Shown here piece after piece: positions 42,744 through 50,645 of a stretch of DNA of 64,000 nucleotides. Numbering within the stretch: the first letter of the stretch is position 1; the number at the start of each line of letters is the position of its first letter. Both the position numbers and the translations under genes were made by a program. The stretch is from Zunongwangia profunda SM-A87 (GTDB taxonomy: Bacteria; Bacteroidota; Bacteroidia; Flavobacteriales; Flavobacteriaceae): positions 4,269,501 through 4,333,500 of the forward strand of contig NC_014041.1 in NCBI RefSeq assembly GCF_000023465.1, written 5' to 3'. Below the pieces are notes generated by a model. That model saw nothing but the letters and a program-made list of their open reading frames with translations. It made no database searches and was not told the DNA's origin.

Positions 42744-44090
42744 ATGAAAAAGTACGATGTATTTGTAATAGGTTCTGGTATGTCAGGTATGACCGCTGCC
42801 AATAAATGTGCCTCCAAAGGCCTTAAGGTAGGCATTACCGATGAACTTCCCTATGGTGGAACCTGTGCCCTAAGAGGCTGTGATCCCAAAAAGGTGATTA
42901 TAGGCGCAACGGAAGTACGTGATTTTGCAGAAAGGCTTAAAGGAAATGGAATAGATACAGTGCCTAAAGTCAATTGGGAAGATATTATGGCATTTAAACA
43001 ATCTTTTGTGGATGCCATGCCTCCTAAAATTGAAAAAGGATATAAGAATAAAGACATAGACACCTATCATACTTCAGCTAAATTTTTATCTGATAACACC
43101 TTAGAGTTAGGTGATGAAGTTATTGAAGCCGATAAATTTGTGATCGCAACCGGAGCAAAACCCCGGGTACTGGATTTTGAGGGTGGAAATTTGGCTCTTT
43201 CAAGTACAGATTTCCTTAACCTGAAAAAACTACCTGAATCGCTTTTATTTATTGGAGGTGGCTACATTGCCTTTGAATTTGCTCATATCGCTGCACGGGC
43301 TGGTGCCGATGTTACCATATTGCATCGTGGTGATCACCCATTAGAAAACTTTGATCATGACATTGTACAACATCTTGTGAATGCAACCCGAAACCTGGGA
43401 ATTAAACTTGTTTTGGAAACTGAAGTCTCTAAAATTGAAAAGAAAGAAGATCATTATGTAGTTACAGGAAAATCAAATGGAAAAGAGGCCACTTATAAGA
43501 CTGACTCTGTCTTTAACTCGGCCGGTCGTCCTCCCGCCATATTTGATTTAGATTTGGAAAAAGCAGGGATATCTTTTTCAAAAAAAGGAATTGCGGTAAA
43601 TGAATACCTTCAAAGTACCTCTAACGCCAATATTTATGCAGCGGGAGATTCGGCAGATTCAAGAGGATTACCCCTTACCCCTGTTGCAGTAATGGAAGGG
43701 CATGTTGTGGCATCAAATATCATCAAAGGGAACAAGAAAAAAGTTAATTATCCACCAATGCCTTCCGTAGTTTTTACTTTGCCTACCCTGGCATCAGTAG
43801 GATTAACCGAAGCAGAAGCCAAATCAAAACAGATAGAATATCAGGTCAATTATAACCATGCGGAAAGCTGGTTCAATGCAAAAAGACTGAATGTTAAGGA
43901 ATATGCCTACAAAACTATCATTGATAAAGAGAATCAGACTATTCTTGGCGCACATTTAATAGGACCTAACACGGAGGAAACCATCAATTTATTTGCCATG
44001 GCGATAAAGACCAAAATGAAAATCAATGAGTTAAGGACGATGATCTTTACGTATCCAACTTTGTCATCAGATATCCCTCATATGCTTTAA
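42744..44090 (+). CDS. pyridine nucleotide-disulphide oxidoreductase (glutathione-reductase-like)
   Basis: 448 residues: FAD fold VIGSGMSGMTAANKCA, redox disulphide GGTCALRGCDPKK (Cys residues 41 and 46), NAD(P) fold IGGGYIAFEFAHIA, and AAGDSADSRGLPLTPVA. The active-site neighbourhood (RGCDPKK) resembles the mycothione/glutathione-reductase side of the family rather than MerA. The C-terminal interface residues end TYPTLSSDIPHML, and MerA's terminal CC is absent. It may regenerate a low-molecular thiol during mercury stress. Confidence 0.85.
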   Translation: MKKYDVFVIGSGMSGMTAANKCASKGLKVGITDELPYGGTCALRGCDPKKVIIGATEVRDFAERLKGNGIDTVPKVNWEDIMAFKQSFVDAMPPKIEKGYKNKDIDTYHTSAKFLSDNTLELGDEVIEADKFVIATGAKPRVLDFEGGNLALSSTDFLNLKKLPESLLFIGGGYIAFEFAHIAARAGADVTILHRGDHPLENFDHDIVQHLVNATRNLGIKLVLETEVSKIEKKEDHYVVTGKSNGKEATYKTDSVFNSAGRPPAIFDLDLEKAGISFSKKGIAVNEYLQSTSNANIYAAGDSADSRGLPLTPVAVMEGHVVASNIIKGNKKKVNYPPMPSVVFTLPTLASVGLTEAEAKSKQIEYQVNYNHAESWFNAKRLNVKEYAYKTIIDKENQTILGAHLIGPNTEETINLFAMAIKTKMKINELRTMIFTYPTLSSDIPHML

Positions 44091-44103
44091 AAATAAATAG
44101 ATT

Positions 44104-44310
44104 ATGGAAATAGAACTAGTTTCTACCATTACATGTCCTGGTTGCGGACACACAAAAGAAGAGGAAATGCCCACAACAGCCTGTCAGTTTTTTTACCAAT
44201 GTGATAATTGCAAGCATTTATTAAAACCAAAAGAAGGTGATTGCTGTGTTTATTGTTCTTATGGTAATGTTGCCTGTCCACCCATTCAGGAAGGAACAAA
44301 TTGCTGCTAA
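44104..44310 (+). CDS. Cys-rich GDCCVYCSYG protein of mer operons
   Basis: 68 residues with ten cysteines: CPGCG at the start, CDNCKHLL in the middle, GDCCVYCSYGNVACPP and a final NCC. The GDCCVxCSYG signature is a recognised small protein next to mercury genes in Bacteroidota and others. It likely binds zinc or mercury. It follows the oxidoreductase by 13 bp and ends the mer operon. Confidence 0.82.
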   Translation: MEIELVSTITCPGCGHTKEEEMPTTACQFFYQCDNCKHLLKPKEGDCCVYCSYGNVACPPIQEGTNCC

Positions 44311-44324
44311 AAATTTAAAATACT

Positions 44325-44358
44325 TTTGGTGACCTCCCCCACTCCAGATGTATCTTGC
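44325..44358 (+). promoter_or_regulatory. C-tract promoter 1 (csoR-like gene)
   Basis: -33 TTTG (44325-44328), a 22-bp spacer starting gtgacctcccccactcc, and -7 TATCTTGC (44351-44358, one or two changes from TAnnTTTG). It lies 14 bp before the regulator's ATG, so the regulator would control itself. Confidence 0.65.
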
Positions 44359-44372
44359 TGAAAATTAAAAGT

Positions 44373-44747
44373 ATGATTCCTAGAGATCTAAGTAAAGATA
44401 TAAAAACTCGCTTGCAGAGCATCAGCGGCCAGCTTAACGGACTTATAAAAATGCTGGATGAAAATAAAGATCCAGAAAAGATTCTGATCCAGTTCAAAGC
44501 GGCGCAAAAAGGACTTGATAAGGCGCATTTTCTTCTTTTAGATGAAGTGTACCGCAAAGCGCTGGCGATCACAATTTCAGAAACTGTGGAAGCCTGTCCC
44601 GGTAATTGCGGTAATGAAGAGCGAATTGAATTTATTCGCAAACAATTTCCCGACCTTGAGCTTAACAGCCTTACCGATAAAATGAAGGAGATTGATGAAC
44701 TTAAACGAAGGCTGGAATCTTACATTTCCGAAAATAGATCAGAGTAA
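44373..44747 (+). CDS. csoR: CsoR/FrmR-family metal-sensitive repressor
   Basis: 124 residues from the ATG at 44373; an ATG six codons earlier lies inside the promoter and is unlikely. The all-helical fold is recognised by TRLQSISGQLNGLIKMLDEN, FKAAQKGLDKAHFLLLDEVY and the long C-terminal helix. The usual Cu(I) ligands are not all present. The Cys that normally precedes helix 2 is replaced (DPEKILIQ), and only His52 is kept. A new pair, CPGNC (75-79), occurs instead. CsoR tetramers bind G/C-tract operators, and five such sites lie nearby. Confidence 0.82.
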   Translation: MIPRDLSKDIKTRLQSISGQLNGLIKMLDENKDPEKILIQFKAAQKGLDKAHFLLLDEVYRKALAITISETVEACPGNCGNEERIEFIRKQFPDLELNSLTDKMKEIDELKRRLESYISENRSE

Positions 44748-44816
44748 AACATTCAAAAATTTTCCATTTAATTTTAATACTAATAAAAATCTGTCGTAAA
44801 AAAGCAGGTTTTTTTA

Positions 44817-44850
44817 TTTGGAGACCACCCCGGTTCCGCTCTTATCTTTG
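44817..44850 (+). promoter_or_regulatory. C-tract promoter 2 (thioredoxin-like gene)
   Basis: -33 TTTG (44817-44820), a 22-bp spacer beginning gagaccaccccggttccg, and -7 TATCTTTG (44843-44850, perfect TAnnTTTG). Start codon 55 bp downstream. Confidence 0.75.
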
Positions 44851-44905
44851 GATTGTTCTTTAATAAGAAGGATAAAACTGATTGTTAATTTAAATTCAAA
44901 AAAAA

Positions 44906-45178
44906 ATGAAAAGACAAATAGAAATATTTACGGCAAATTGTCCGGTTTGTGATCCGGTTGTAAAAATGGTGAAAGAGTTGTCCTGCGATAGTTGCGAGAT
45001 TACCACCTATAACCTGGTGGAACAATGTGAGGATAAGACCTGTATAGACAAAGTGCAGGAGTACGGTGTAAAGAGAATTCCCGCGGTGGCGGTTGATGGA
45101 AAATTGCTTGAGTGCTGTACAAACAATGGTATAAGCAAAGAAAAACTTATCGAAGCAGGAATAGGAAAAGCCAGTTAG
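44906..45178 (+). CDS. small thioredoxin-like protein (CPVC)
   Basis: 90 residues with a glutaredoxin/thioredoxin fold: MKRQIEIFTANCPVCDPVVK (active site CPVC at 12-15) and RIPAVAVDGKLLECC (cis-proline). Additional cysteines occur in LSCDSCEI and EDKTC, unusual for a plain redoxin and suited to metal binding. It has its own C-tract promoter and terminator, so it is a one-gene unit of the CsoR-linked group. Confidence 0.85.
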   Translation: MKRQIEIFTANCPVCDPVVKMVKELSCDSCEITTYNLVEQCEDKTCIDKVQEYGVKRIPAVAVDGKLLECCTNNGISKEKLIEAGIGKAS

Positions 45179-45218
45179 CAAAACCATCGTACTGAAATTA
45201 AAATCTGAAACTTTTTAT

Positions 45219-45248
45219 GGCAGCCATTTTTGGCTGCCTTTTTTTTTA
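45219..45248 (+). terminator. rho-independent terminator after the thioredoxin-like gene
   Basis: ggcagcca-tttt-tggctgcc stem followed by nine or more T residues, 40 bp after the stop codon. Confidence 0.9.
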
Positions 45249-45281
45249 ATCAAATTAAAATGTTAAATCTTTATTAATCGG

Positions 45282-45315
45282 CTTGCCTACCCCCCGGGCT
45301 ATGAGTCGATATTTG
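45282..45315 (+). promoter_or_regulatory. C-tract promoter 3 (four-helix Cys protein)
   Basis: -33 CTTG (45282-45285), a 22-bp spacer starting cctaccccccgggctatg, and -7 GATATTTG (45308-45315; one change from consensus). Start codon 74 bp downstream. Confidence 0.65.
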
Positions 45316-45389
45316 AAAAGAGGTTCGGCTCTTAATCTTTTATTTCTGATTTCCGAGCAAATCAGGAAGTAACTAAAACCATTTAAATT

Positions 45390-45716
45390 ATGAAACCATT
45401 AAGTTCAGAAATGCAAAAATGTATCGATGATTGCAACGCCTGCATTACTGCGGCGAGAATTTGCCTTGACCAACATTTGGGGGAACCAGACATGAAAGAA
45501 TGCCACAAATTTTGTCTGGATTGTATTGCTTTATGCACAGCCTGTGTTCAACTACTTGCAAGCCAGTCTGATTATTCAAAACGCCTATGTGCCATTTGTG
45601 CCGACTTATGTAAAGCCTGTGCTGATGAATGTGCAAAGTTTGACAGTGAAGTTTGCCAGCAATGCGCAGAAAAATGTCGAACCTGTGCCGAAAGCTGTAA
45701 AGAAATGGCAGCTTAA
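45390..45716 (+). CDS. four-helix-bundle copper-binding protein (Csp-like)
   Basis: 108 residues with sixteen cysteines arranged as CxxxC/CxxC along helices (CIDDCNACITAARIC, CHKFCLDCIALCTACV, CADLCKACADEC, CRTCAESC). This is the pattern of DUF326 copper-storage proteins, which load many Cu(I) ions inside the bundle. No signal peptide is seen, so the protein is cytosolic. It has its own promoter of the C-tract type and a terminator. Confidence 0.9.
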   Translation: MKPLSSEMQKCIDDCNACITAARICLDQHLGEPDMKECHKFCLDCIALCTACVQLLASQSDYSKRLCAICADLCKACADECAKFDSEVCQQCAEKCRTCAESCKEMAA

Positions 45717-45736
45717 AAAAAATGTAAAAAAATTTT

Positions 45737-45770
45737 AAAAGGAGCGGCTAAAAAGTTGCTCCTTTTTTTT
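45737..45770 (+). terminator. rho-independent terminator after the copper-binding protein gene
   Basis: aaaaggagc / gctccttttt stem with an 12-base loop, ending in eight T. Confidence 0.88.
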
Positions 45771-45787
45771 AATAAAGAAAGCTAACA

Positions 45788-45821
45788 TTAGGATACCACC
45801 CCAGGTTAGATTTTATGTTTG
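45788..45821 (+). promoter_or_regulatory. C-tract promoter 4 (MFS operon)
   Basis: -33 TTAG (45788-45791, one change), a 22-bp spacer starting gataccaccccaggttag, and -7 TATGTTTG (45814-45821, perfect). Start codon 89 bp downstream. Confidence 0.65.
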
Positions 45822-45910
45822 ACATCTTTATAACTGTGAGATGGCAGTTTATTCAAGAAGCCAAATAAATATAACAGCTTTAAAATTCCCAGTAAAAATA
45901 ATACAGAGTA

Positions 45911-47110
45911 ATGGAAAATCCCAATTCAAATAAACCCTTAAAAACCATTTTTGCTCCCCTGGCCATGGCAGCGGGCTTAATATTTTTTCAGGCGTATATG
46001 ATAGCGCCACTTATTCCTAAACTGGCAACTATTTTTAATGTATCAGAACAGCGGATTGGTCTTATAGTACCAGCTTATATGCTGGCTTACGGAGTTTCAG
46101 TCCTGTTTTATGGTTTCATATCCGATAAATTTGGAAGAAAACGCATACTTCAAATATCCCTACTGGCTTTTATTGTATTAACAGCGATAACCGCCCTGGT
46201 GCAATCTGCTTCACAACTCATCCTGTTACGATTGCTAACGGGTTTAGGGGCAAGCGGTGTGGTGCCAATGTCCCTGGCCCTTGTAGGAGATATGTTCAAA
46301 CCTTCAGAGAGAGGGAGACCCCTGGGACTTTTATTTGCCGCTATGGAAGGGGGAATGGCTTTAGGTTCTACCGCCGGGGTAATGTTGGAACCTTATACAG
46401 GCTGGCGTATGTTATTTTTGGCAACTGCCCTCTTGGCCGCTTTGGCTTTGTGGATACAAGTAGCCCGAATGGGCTGGAAACAGGAACCTCATAAATCCAA
46501 TCGTACTTCATTCAAAAAAATGGTAGGTGGGTTTTACAGGCTACTTGCTTTCCCACGCGGGTTAAGGACCTATTTATTTGTATTCTGGAATGGGATCTTC
46601 CATTCAGGTATTTATACCTGGTTAGGGGTCTATTTTGTACAAAAGTATGATCTGGGGCCAATAGAAATTGGTTTGGCCATTCTGGGTTATGGCCTGCCAG
46701 GATTTTTCTTTGGTTCCCTTATAGGGCGCGCAGCCGATCGCAGGGGGCGATATCCTATTATTTTAACAGGCTTGGCAACAGCGGCCATAGCAACAGCCAG
46801 TCTCGCCCTGGAAATACCCGTTCTTGTCGCGGCCCTTGCAGTCACCTTGATCTCTTTGGGATACGACCTCACTCAACCTCTATTTGCAGGTATAGTAACC
46901 GAATTGGGTGGTAAAACAAAGGGAGGCCAGGCCATGGGACTGAATGTTTTTGCATTGTTTACCGGCTTTGGCCTTGGGAGCTTATTGTTTGGGGAATTAT
47001 TGAAATTAGGATTAGATCAGGCGTTAATTATTTTTGCGGTTGTACAGGCAGTATTTACGATTGTAGCCGCAAAACTTTTGCAGACAGAAATGAAATTATC
47101 AATAAAATGA
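45911..47110 (+). CDS. MFS efflux transporter
   Basis: 399 residues with twelve membrane helices. MFS signatures: the loop 2-3 motif GFISDKFGRKRIL (about residues 63-75), helix 4 RLLTGLGASGVVPMSLALVG, and loop 8-9 GRAADRRGRYP. It is related to multidrug or metallophore exporters; the substrate is not visible. It leads an operon that starts at C-tract promoter 4 and overlaps the next gene by 4 bp. Confidence 0.9.
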   Translation: MENPNSNKPLKTIFAPLAMAAGLIFFQAYMIAPLIPKLATIFNVSEQRIGLIVPAYMLAYGVSVLFYGFISDKFGRKRILQISLLAFIVLTAITALVQSASQLILLRLLTGLGASGVVPMSLALVGDMFKPSERGRPLGLLFAAMEGGMALGSTAGVMLEPYTGWRMLFLATALLAALALWIQVARMGWKQEPHKSNRTSFKKMVGGFYRLLAFPRGLRTYLFVFWNGIFHSGIYTWLGVYFVQKYDLGPIEIGLAILGYGLPGFFFGSLIGRAADRRGRYPIILTGLATAAIATASLALEIPVLVAALAVTLISLGYDLTQPLFAGIVTELGGKTKGGQAMGLNVFALFTGFGLGSLLFGELLKLGLDQALIIFAVVQAVFTIVAAKLLQTEMKLSIK

Positions 47111-47562
47111 TAAGCTATAACATCCATTTAGATTCTGGTAAGGCCATAACTTTTTTAAGGTGGAGCATTGGCATAATTTTCATCTGGTTTGGGATGGTTA
47201 AATTTTTTATTGGTCTGAGCCCGGCAGAAGATTTGGCTTCCTCAACCATTTGTACCCTGAGCGGCCATTTCCTTCCACAAGGAAGTTGTATGCCTATATT
47301 GGCTATTTTTCAAAGCCTTATTGGCATATCCTTGTAATTGGGGAAGTTTTTGAAATGGGCTTTAGGCTTATTTTTCCTGCATATGTTAGGAACTTTTTCA
47401 ACCTTCTTCATTTTTCCCGAACAAATGTTCTCCCATTTCCCATTTGTATTAACTATGAAAGGTCAATATGTAATGAAAAATATAATCATACTGGCAGCAG
47501 TGACCAGTATTTGGGCCTCAACAAGAAAAATGGTGTCAATAAGGGATGATCCCAAAAAATAG
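47107..47562 (+). pseudogene. DUF417 (YkgB-like) membrane protein with in-frame TAA
   Basis: The frame continues past the TAA at 47335-47337 without shift. Before it come FLRWSIGIIFIWFGMVKFFI and the STICTLSGHFLPQ segment; after it LGKFLKWALGLFFLHMLGTF and a C-terminal YVMKNIIILAAVTSIWA. Together they form the usual 150-residue DUF417 protein. A single base change explains the stop. The family (YkgB/RclC-like) is linked to reactive-chlorine and redox stress. It starts inside the end of the MFS gene. Confidence 0.8.
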
Positions 47563-47616
47563 AATGTGCTGCAAACAATTTTTTAAAGCCTATTTTAAAT
47601 ATAAAATTTTTAGCCT

Positions 47617-47964
47617 ATGAGAACTACAGAAGAAGTATTAAAAGATCATCTGGAACTTTCTAAAAAGGGATCTATAGAAGAGGACCTGCATAGAAACTTT
47701 TCCAAAAATTTGATCCTTCTTACTACGCATGGTATTGATAAAGGACATGAAGGACTAAGGGAATTAAATAAAATGCTGATAAAGGATTTCCCCGAAGCGG
47801 AGTTTAACTATATCAATTTTCTTTTTGAAGATGAAATAGCTTTTCTGGAATGGACTGCATATTCAGACAGTTCACAAATAGATGACGGAGCAGATTCCTA
47901 CATAGTGCGCGAGGGGCTGATAATTGCCCAGACCATTCATTATACTATCCGAAAGAAAAAATGA
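47617..47964 (+). CDS. SnoaL/NTF2-like protein
   Basis: 115 residues with the SnoaL-like pattern: an N-terminal helix LKDHLELSKKGSIEEDLHRN, GIDKGHEGLRELNKML, the strand EIAFLEWTAYSD and a C-terminal GLIIAQTIHYTIRK. The fold is a small cone used by isomerases and binding proteins; no active site can be assigned. It ends the MFS operon. Confidence 0.78.
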   Translation: MRTTEEVLKDHLELSKKGSIEEDLHRNFSKNLILLTTHGIDKGHEGLRELNKMLIKDFPEAEFNYINFLFEDEIAFLEWTAYSDSSQIDDGADSYIVREGLIIAQTIHYTIRKKK

Positions 47965-48033
47965 AAAAAGAATATTTCAGATTTTTAGAAGATTAAGCAG
48001 TAGGATTTTTTTAAAGAAAAAAATAAAATCTAA

Positions 48034-48067
48034 TTTGGTTACCACCCCCCTGCTGCCCCTAATTTTG
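48034..48067 (+). promoter_or_regulatory. C-tract promoter 5 (HMA/MerT-like/OMP operon)
   Basis: -33 TTTG (48034-48037), a 22-bp spacer starting gttaccacccccctgctg, and -7 TAATTTTG (48060-48067, perfect). Start codon 31 bp downstream. Confidence 0.75.
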
Positions 48068-48098
48068 ACATAGTTAATTTTTAAAAATCAATTATAAG

Positions 48099-48476
48099 AT
48101 GATAGGTTTACATAAAGAATTATTCGCGGTATTGTTAACCGGAACGACCCTTGCGTTTTCTGGAAATACCGCTAGCGCTATGGATCAGAAAAATGAAAAT
48201 CAAATTGAATTTAAAATCCAAAAGGAGATGACGGAAAAAATCTTACACTTAAAAATTAAAGGCATGCATTGCCAGTCCGGTTGTGCTAATGGTATCGATA
48301 CGATGCTGAAGGAACAAAAAGGCATTATAAAAAGTGAGACAAGCTTTGATAAAAGCTCCTCGATAATTGAATATGATCCAAAGCAGATTTCAGAAGAAAA
48401 GATACTCTCCCTTATCAAAGACCGTGGGTTTGAAGTGGAAGTTGTAACCGAAAAGGGGGCTTCTGTAAACGGATAG
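48099..48476 (+). CDS. HMA-domain metal-binding protein
   Basis: 125 residues: a hydrophobic N-terminus ending AFSGNTASA, likely a signal peptide, then one HMA domain with GMHCQSGCANGIDTML. Its metal motif is MHCQSGC, with an extra residue between the cysteines (CxxxC) compared with CxxC. Probably periplasmic. First gene of the operon driven by C-tract promoter 5. Confidence 0.85.
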   Translation: MIGLHKELFAVLLTGTTLAFSGNTASAMDQKNENQIEFKIQKEMTEKILHLKIKGMHCQSGCANGIDTMLKEQKGIIKSETSFDKSSSIIEYDPKQISEEKILSLIKDRGFEVEVVTEKGASVNG

Positions 48477-48501
48477 AGATACCTGTATAAAAACAATAAA
48501 G

Positions 48502-48900
48502 ATGTTTGCTAAAATAAAAGAAGACTTCGTAAGTATAGGATCCCTTTTTACCTCGGTTTCCACCTTACTGTGTTGCGCCCTGCCTTCGCTACTGGTTGCC
48601 CTGGGAATGGGAGCTGTGGTTGCGGGATTGGCTTCTGACCTGCCCTGGCTCATTACCATGAGCAAATATAAAGACTGGACCTTCCTGATTGCCGGGATTA
48701 TGATAGGCTTTAATTTCTGGTTGTTCTACGGAAGAAAAAGAAACCAAACCTGCGAGATCGATGAAAACGGAAATGAGACCGCATGTGATACAGCAACAAG
48801 ATGGAGCAAAGCCATTCTTTGGTTTTCCTTTGGCCTTTATGTCCTTGGATTGTTTGCTGCTTATTTACTATTGCCCATTCAAAGATTTTTAGAAGTTTAA
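48502..48900 (+). CDS. MerT-like metal transporter
   Basis: 132 residues, four membrane helices. The first helix contains a vicinal cysteine pair (TLLCCALPSLLVALGMGAVV), as in MerT, and a cytoplasmic loop holds two more cysteines (NQTCEIDENGNETACD), again as in MerT. It follows the HMA gene by 25 bp and is likely to move the metal that the HMA protein captures. Confidence 0.8.
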   Translation: MFAKIKEDFVSIGSLFTSVSTLLCCALPSLLVALGMGAVVAGLASDLPWLITMSKYKDWTFLIAGIMIGFNFWLFYGRKRNQTCEIDENGNETACDTATRWSKAILWFSFGLYVLGLFAAYLLLPIQRFLEV

Positions 48901-48911
48901 ATTTACAAAAC

Positions 48912-49751
48912 ATGAAAAATTATTTTTTGATCCTATTCATAGGGTTATCGACACTGTATAAAGTAGAAGCCCAGGGGCATGGCCCAATTTATGGATTACA
49001 AACCCCCACCCTGGCAAAAGGCGGTATAAACATGAACGCTTCCGGAATGAGTATAGCGACCGAAGACGAGGCCTCTTATATGCTTCGGTATACATTTTTC
49101 TATGGCATTACGGAAGATTTACAGGTTACCCTTACCACTCCTACTGTGATTGAGCGTCTGGAAAATGCTCCACGAACCCGTGGAAATAGCATGATGCCTT
49201 CCAATGGAGATATCGAGGCTGCTTTGTGGTATCGTTTTTTTTCAAATGCTTTTGGGGTAGGAAAGAGGTTTGAATCCACAGCAATTTTAGGTGTATCTGC
49301 CCCTACTGAGGATGTTCGCGGACAGGTGAATGTAGGGAACTCTATCCATGGGGCCATTTCTACGGGATATGCCTCACGTACCTGGTACGCCTGGTTAGGT
49401 GGCGGTTACCAATATTATTTTGAAAAGGACAACGAGCAATTAGGCGATTTACCCTATGCAAGCATGGTGATAGGTTATCGTCCCGATGTTTTTATGGGGG
49501 ATTATCCTAAACCCGACTGGCGGATATTTGTAGAATCACTGGCCGAATTTCCCGGAGATAATAAAGTTAACGGACAATTTTTTTCTACAGATGAACGGAG
49601 TAAAAAAGTATTGGTTGGTCCTTCAATTTTAGGACTTACCGGTCCCTGGGGAATTTCCTTCGGGGCATTGTTCCCGGTATACCAGGATCTTATTCCGAAT
49701 ACGCCCCGTGAAAAATATAGGGTCTCACTGAACATAAGTTATTGGTTATAA
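48912..49751 (+). CDS. outer-membrane transporter/porin-like protein
   Basis: 279 residues from the ATG at 48912, with a signal peptide (cut near VEAQG). Beta-barrel pattern throughout, with alternating aromatic strands (YMLRYTFFYGITEDLQVTLT, WYAWLGGGYQYYFEKD) and the C-terminal YRVSLNISYWL typical of an outer-membrane strand. Resembles transporter proteins annotated beside heavy-metal genes. It could admit or release the metal handled by the two upstream proteins. Confidence 0.75.
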   Translation: MKNYFLILFIGLSTLYKVEAQGHGPIYGLQTPTLAKGGINMNASGMSIATEDEASYMLRYTFFYGITEDLQVTLTTPTVIERLENAPRTRGNSMMPSNGDIEAALWYRFFSNAFGVGKRFESTAILGVSAPTEDVRGQVNVGNSIHGAISTGYASRTWYAWLGGGYQYYFEKDNEQLGDLPYASMVIGYRPDVFMGDYPKPDWRIFVESLAEFPGDNKVNGQFFSTDERSKKVLVGPSILGLTGPWGISFGALFPVYQDLIPNTPREKYRVSLNISYWL

Positions 49752-49792
49752 CAGATATTAAAGAAGAATTTTAAACATAAAAAAAGAGTAAA

Positions 49793-50278
49793 ATGAAAAG
49801 AATAGCATTAATTATCGTAGTGACAGTGTTTGGAATCATAAGTTCCAACGCCCAAATCACCAAAGTAGATCAGGAAGTTTTTGGAATGGATTGCGCACCT
49901 TGTGCCTATGGCCTTGAACGCGGACTCAAAAAAATGGATGGTATAGAAAAGGTACAAGTAAGTCTGAATGAAGGCAAAGCTTATTTAGATCTGACTGCAA
50001 ACAATAATTTAAGCTTGAAACAAATTCAGGAAGAAGTGAAAGTGAATGGTTTTTCAGCTAAGAATGCCGAAATAGTTATAAAGGGCAACTTCGTTGAGCA
50101 GGATGGCACTTATGCAATACAAACCGGGAAAGAAACTTTTAAGATAGCTGAAGCAACTTCTACCAACTTACGTTCCAGGTTAAAACCCGGAGTCCTTACA
50201 GTTAAAGGGATAGTTCAGGATGAAGAAGACGGGGAGCTAACCACTAAGTGGGAAATTGAGCTTACTGAAATCCTTTAA
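49793..50278 (+). CDS. periplasmic HMA protein (copy 1)
   Basis: 161 residues. Signal peptide (cut near SSNAQ), HMA domain with GMDCAPCAYG (about residues 30-39), then a C-terminal strand-rich region (LKPGVLTVKGIVQDEEDGEL). The GMDCAPC motif is shared with a broken second copy at 54855-55310. It lies 41 bp after the outer-membrane gene. Confidence 0.85.
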   Translation: MKRIALIIVVTVFGIISSNAQITKVDQEVFGMDCAPCAYGLERGLKKMDGIEKVQVSLNEGKAYLDLTANNNLSLKQIQEEVKVNGFSAKNAEIVIKGNFVEQDGTYAIQTGKETFKIAEATSTNLRSRLKPGVLTVKGIVQDEEDGELTTKWEIELTEIL

Positions 50279-50282
50279 TTAA

Positions 50283-50645
50283 ATGAAGATTAAAAAATAC
50301 AGCTTATTGGGCGCAAGTTTTCTTAGTGCAGGGGTTCCATTTTTATGTTGCTGGACCCCTGCTATATTAACTGGAGTAGCGGGAGTCACCGGTATTTCCT
50401 CTGGTTTTGAATGGTTACATCCAGTAAGACCGTATATGTATAGCATGTCTTTCTTATTCTTAGGTGTCGCTCATTATAGGGTGTATAAGGATACCAAATT
50501 CTCGACTTTAGAAAATAACAAAGATGAAAACGAATGTGGATGTAGTCAAAATCCTGAAAATTCAACAAAAAACAAATCGATATTATGGCTAACCACTTTT
50601 TTGGTCTTTTTTATGATGATAATAAACTACTTTCTGGAATGGTGA
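50283..50645 (+). CDS. MerT-like transporter (second)
   Basis: 120 residues. First helix with PFLCCWTPAILTGVAGVTG (vicinal cysteines), then LHPVRPYMYSMSFLFLGVAHY matching the MerT EPYRPY segment, and a loop ECGCSQ before the last helix. Overlaps the next gene by 7 bp, so it is co-translated. Confidence 0.85.
   Translation: MKIKKYSLLGASFLSAGVPFLCCWTPAILTGVAGVTGISSGFEWLHPVRPYMYSMSFLFLGVAHYRVYKDTKFSTLENNKDENECGCSQNPENSTKNKSILWLTTFLVFFMMIINYFLEW

Noticed and set aside
42744..44090. A second mercuric reductase
   Set aside because: It lacks the HMA domain and the terminal vicinal cysteines, and its redox motif is RGCDPKK, unlike MerA.
47335..47337. Stop codon reassignment or readthrough in the island
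   Set aside because: The in-frame stops found are TAA, TAA and TAG at unrelated sites, and other genes use all three as normal stops; simple mutation explains them.
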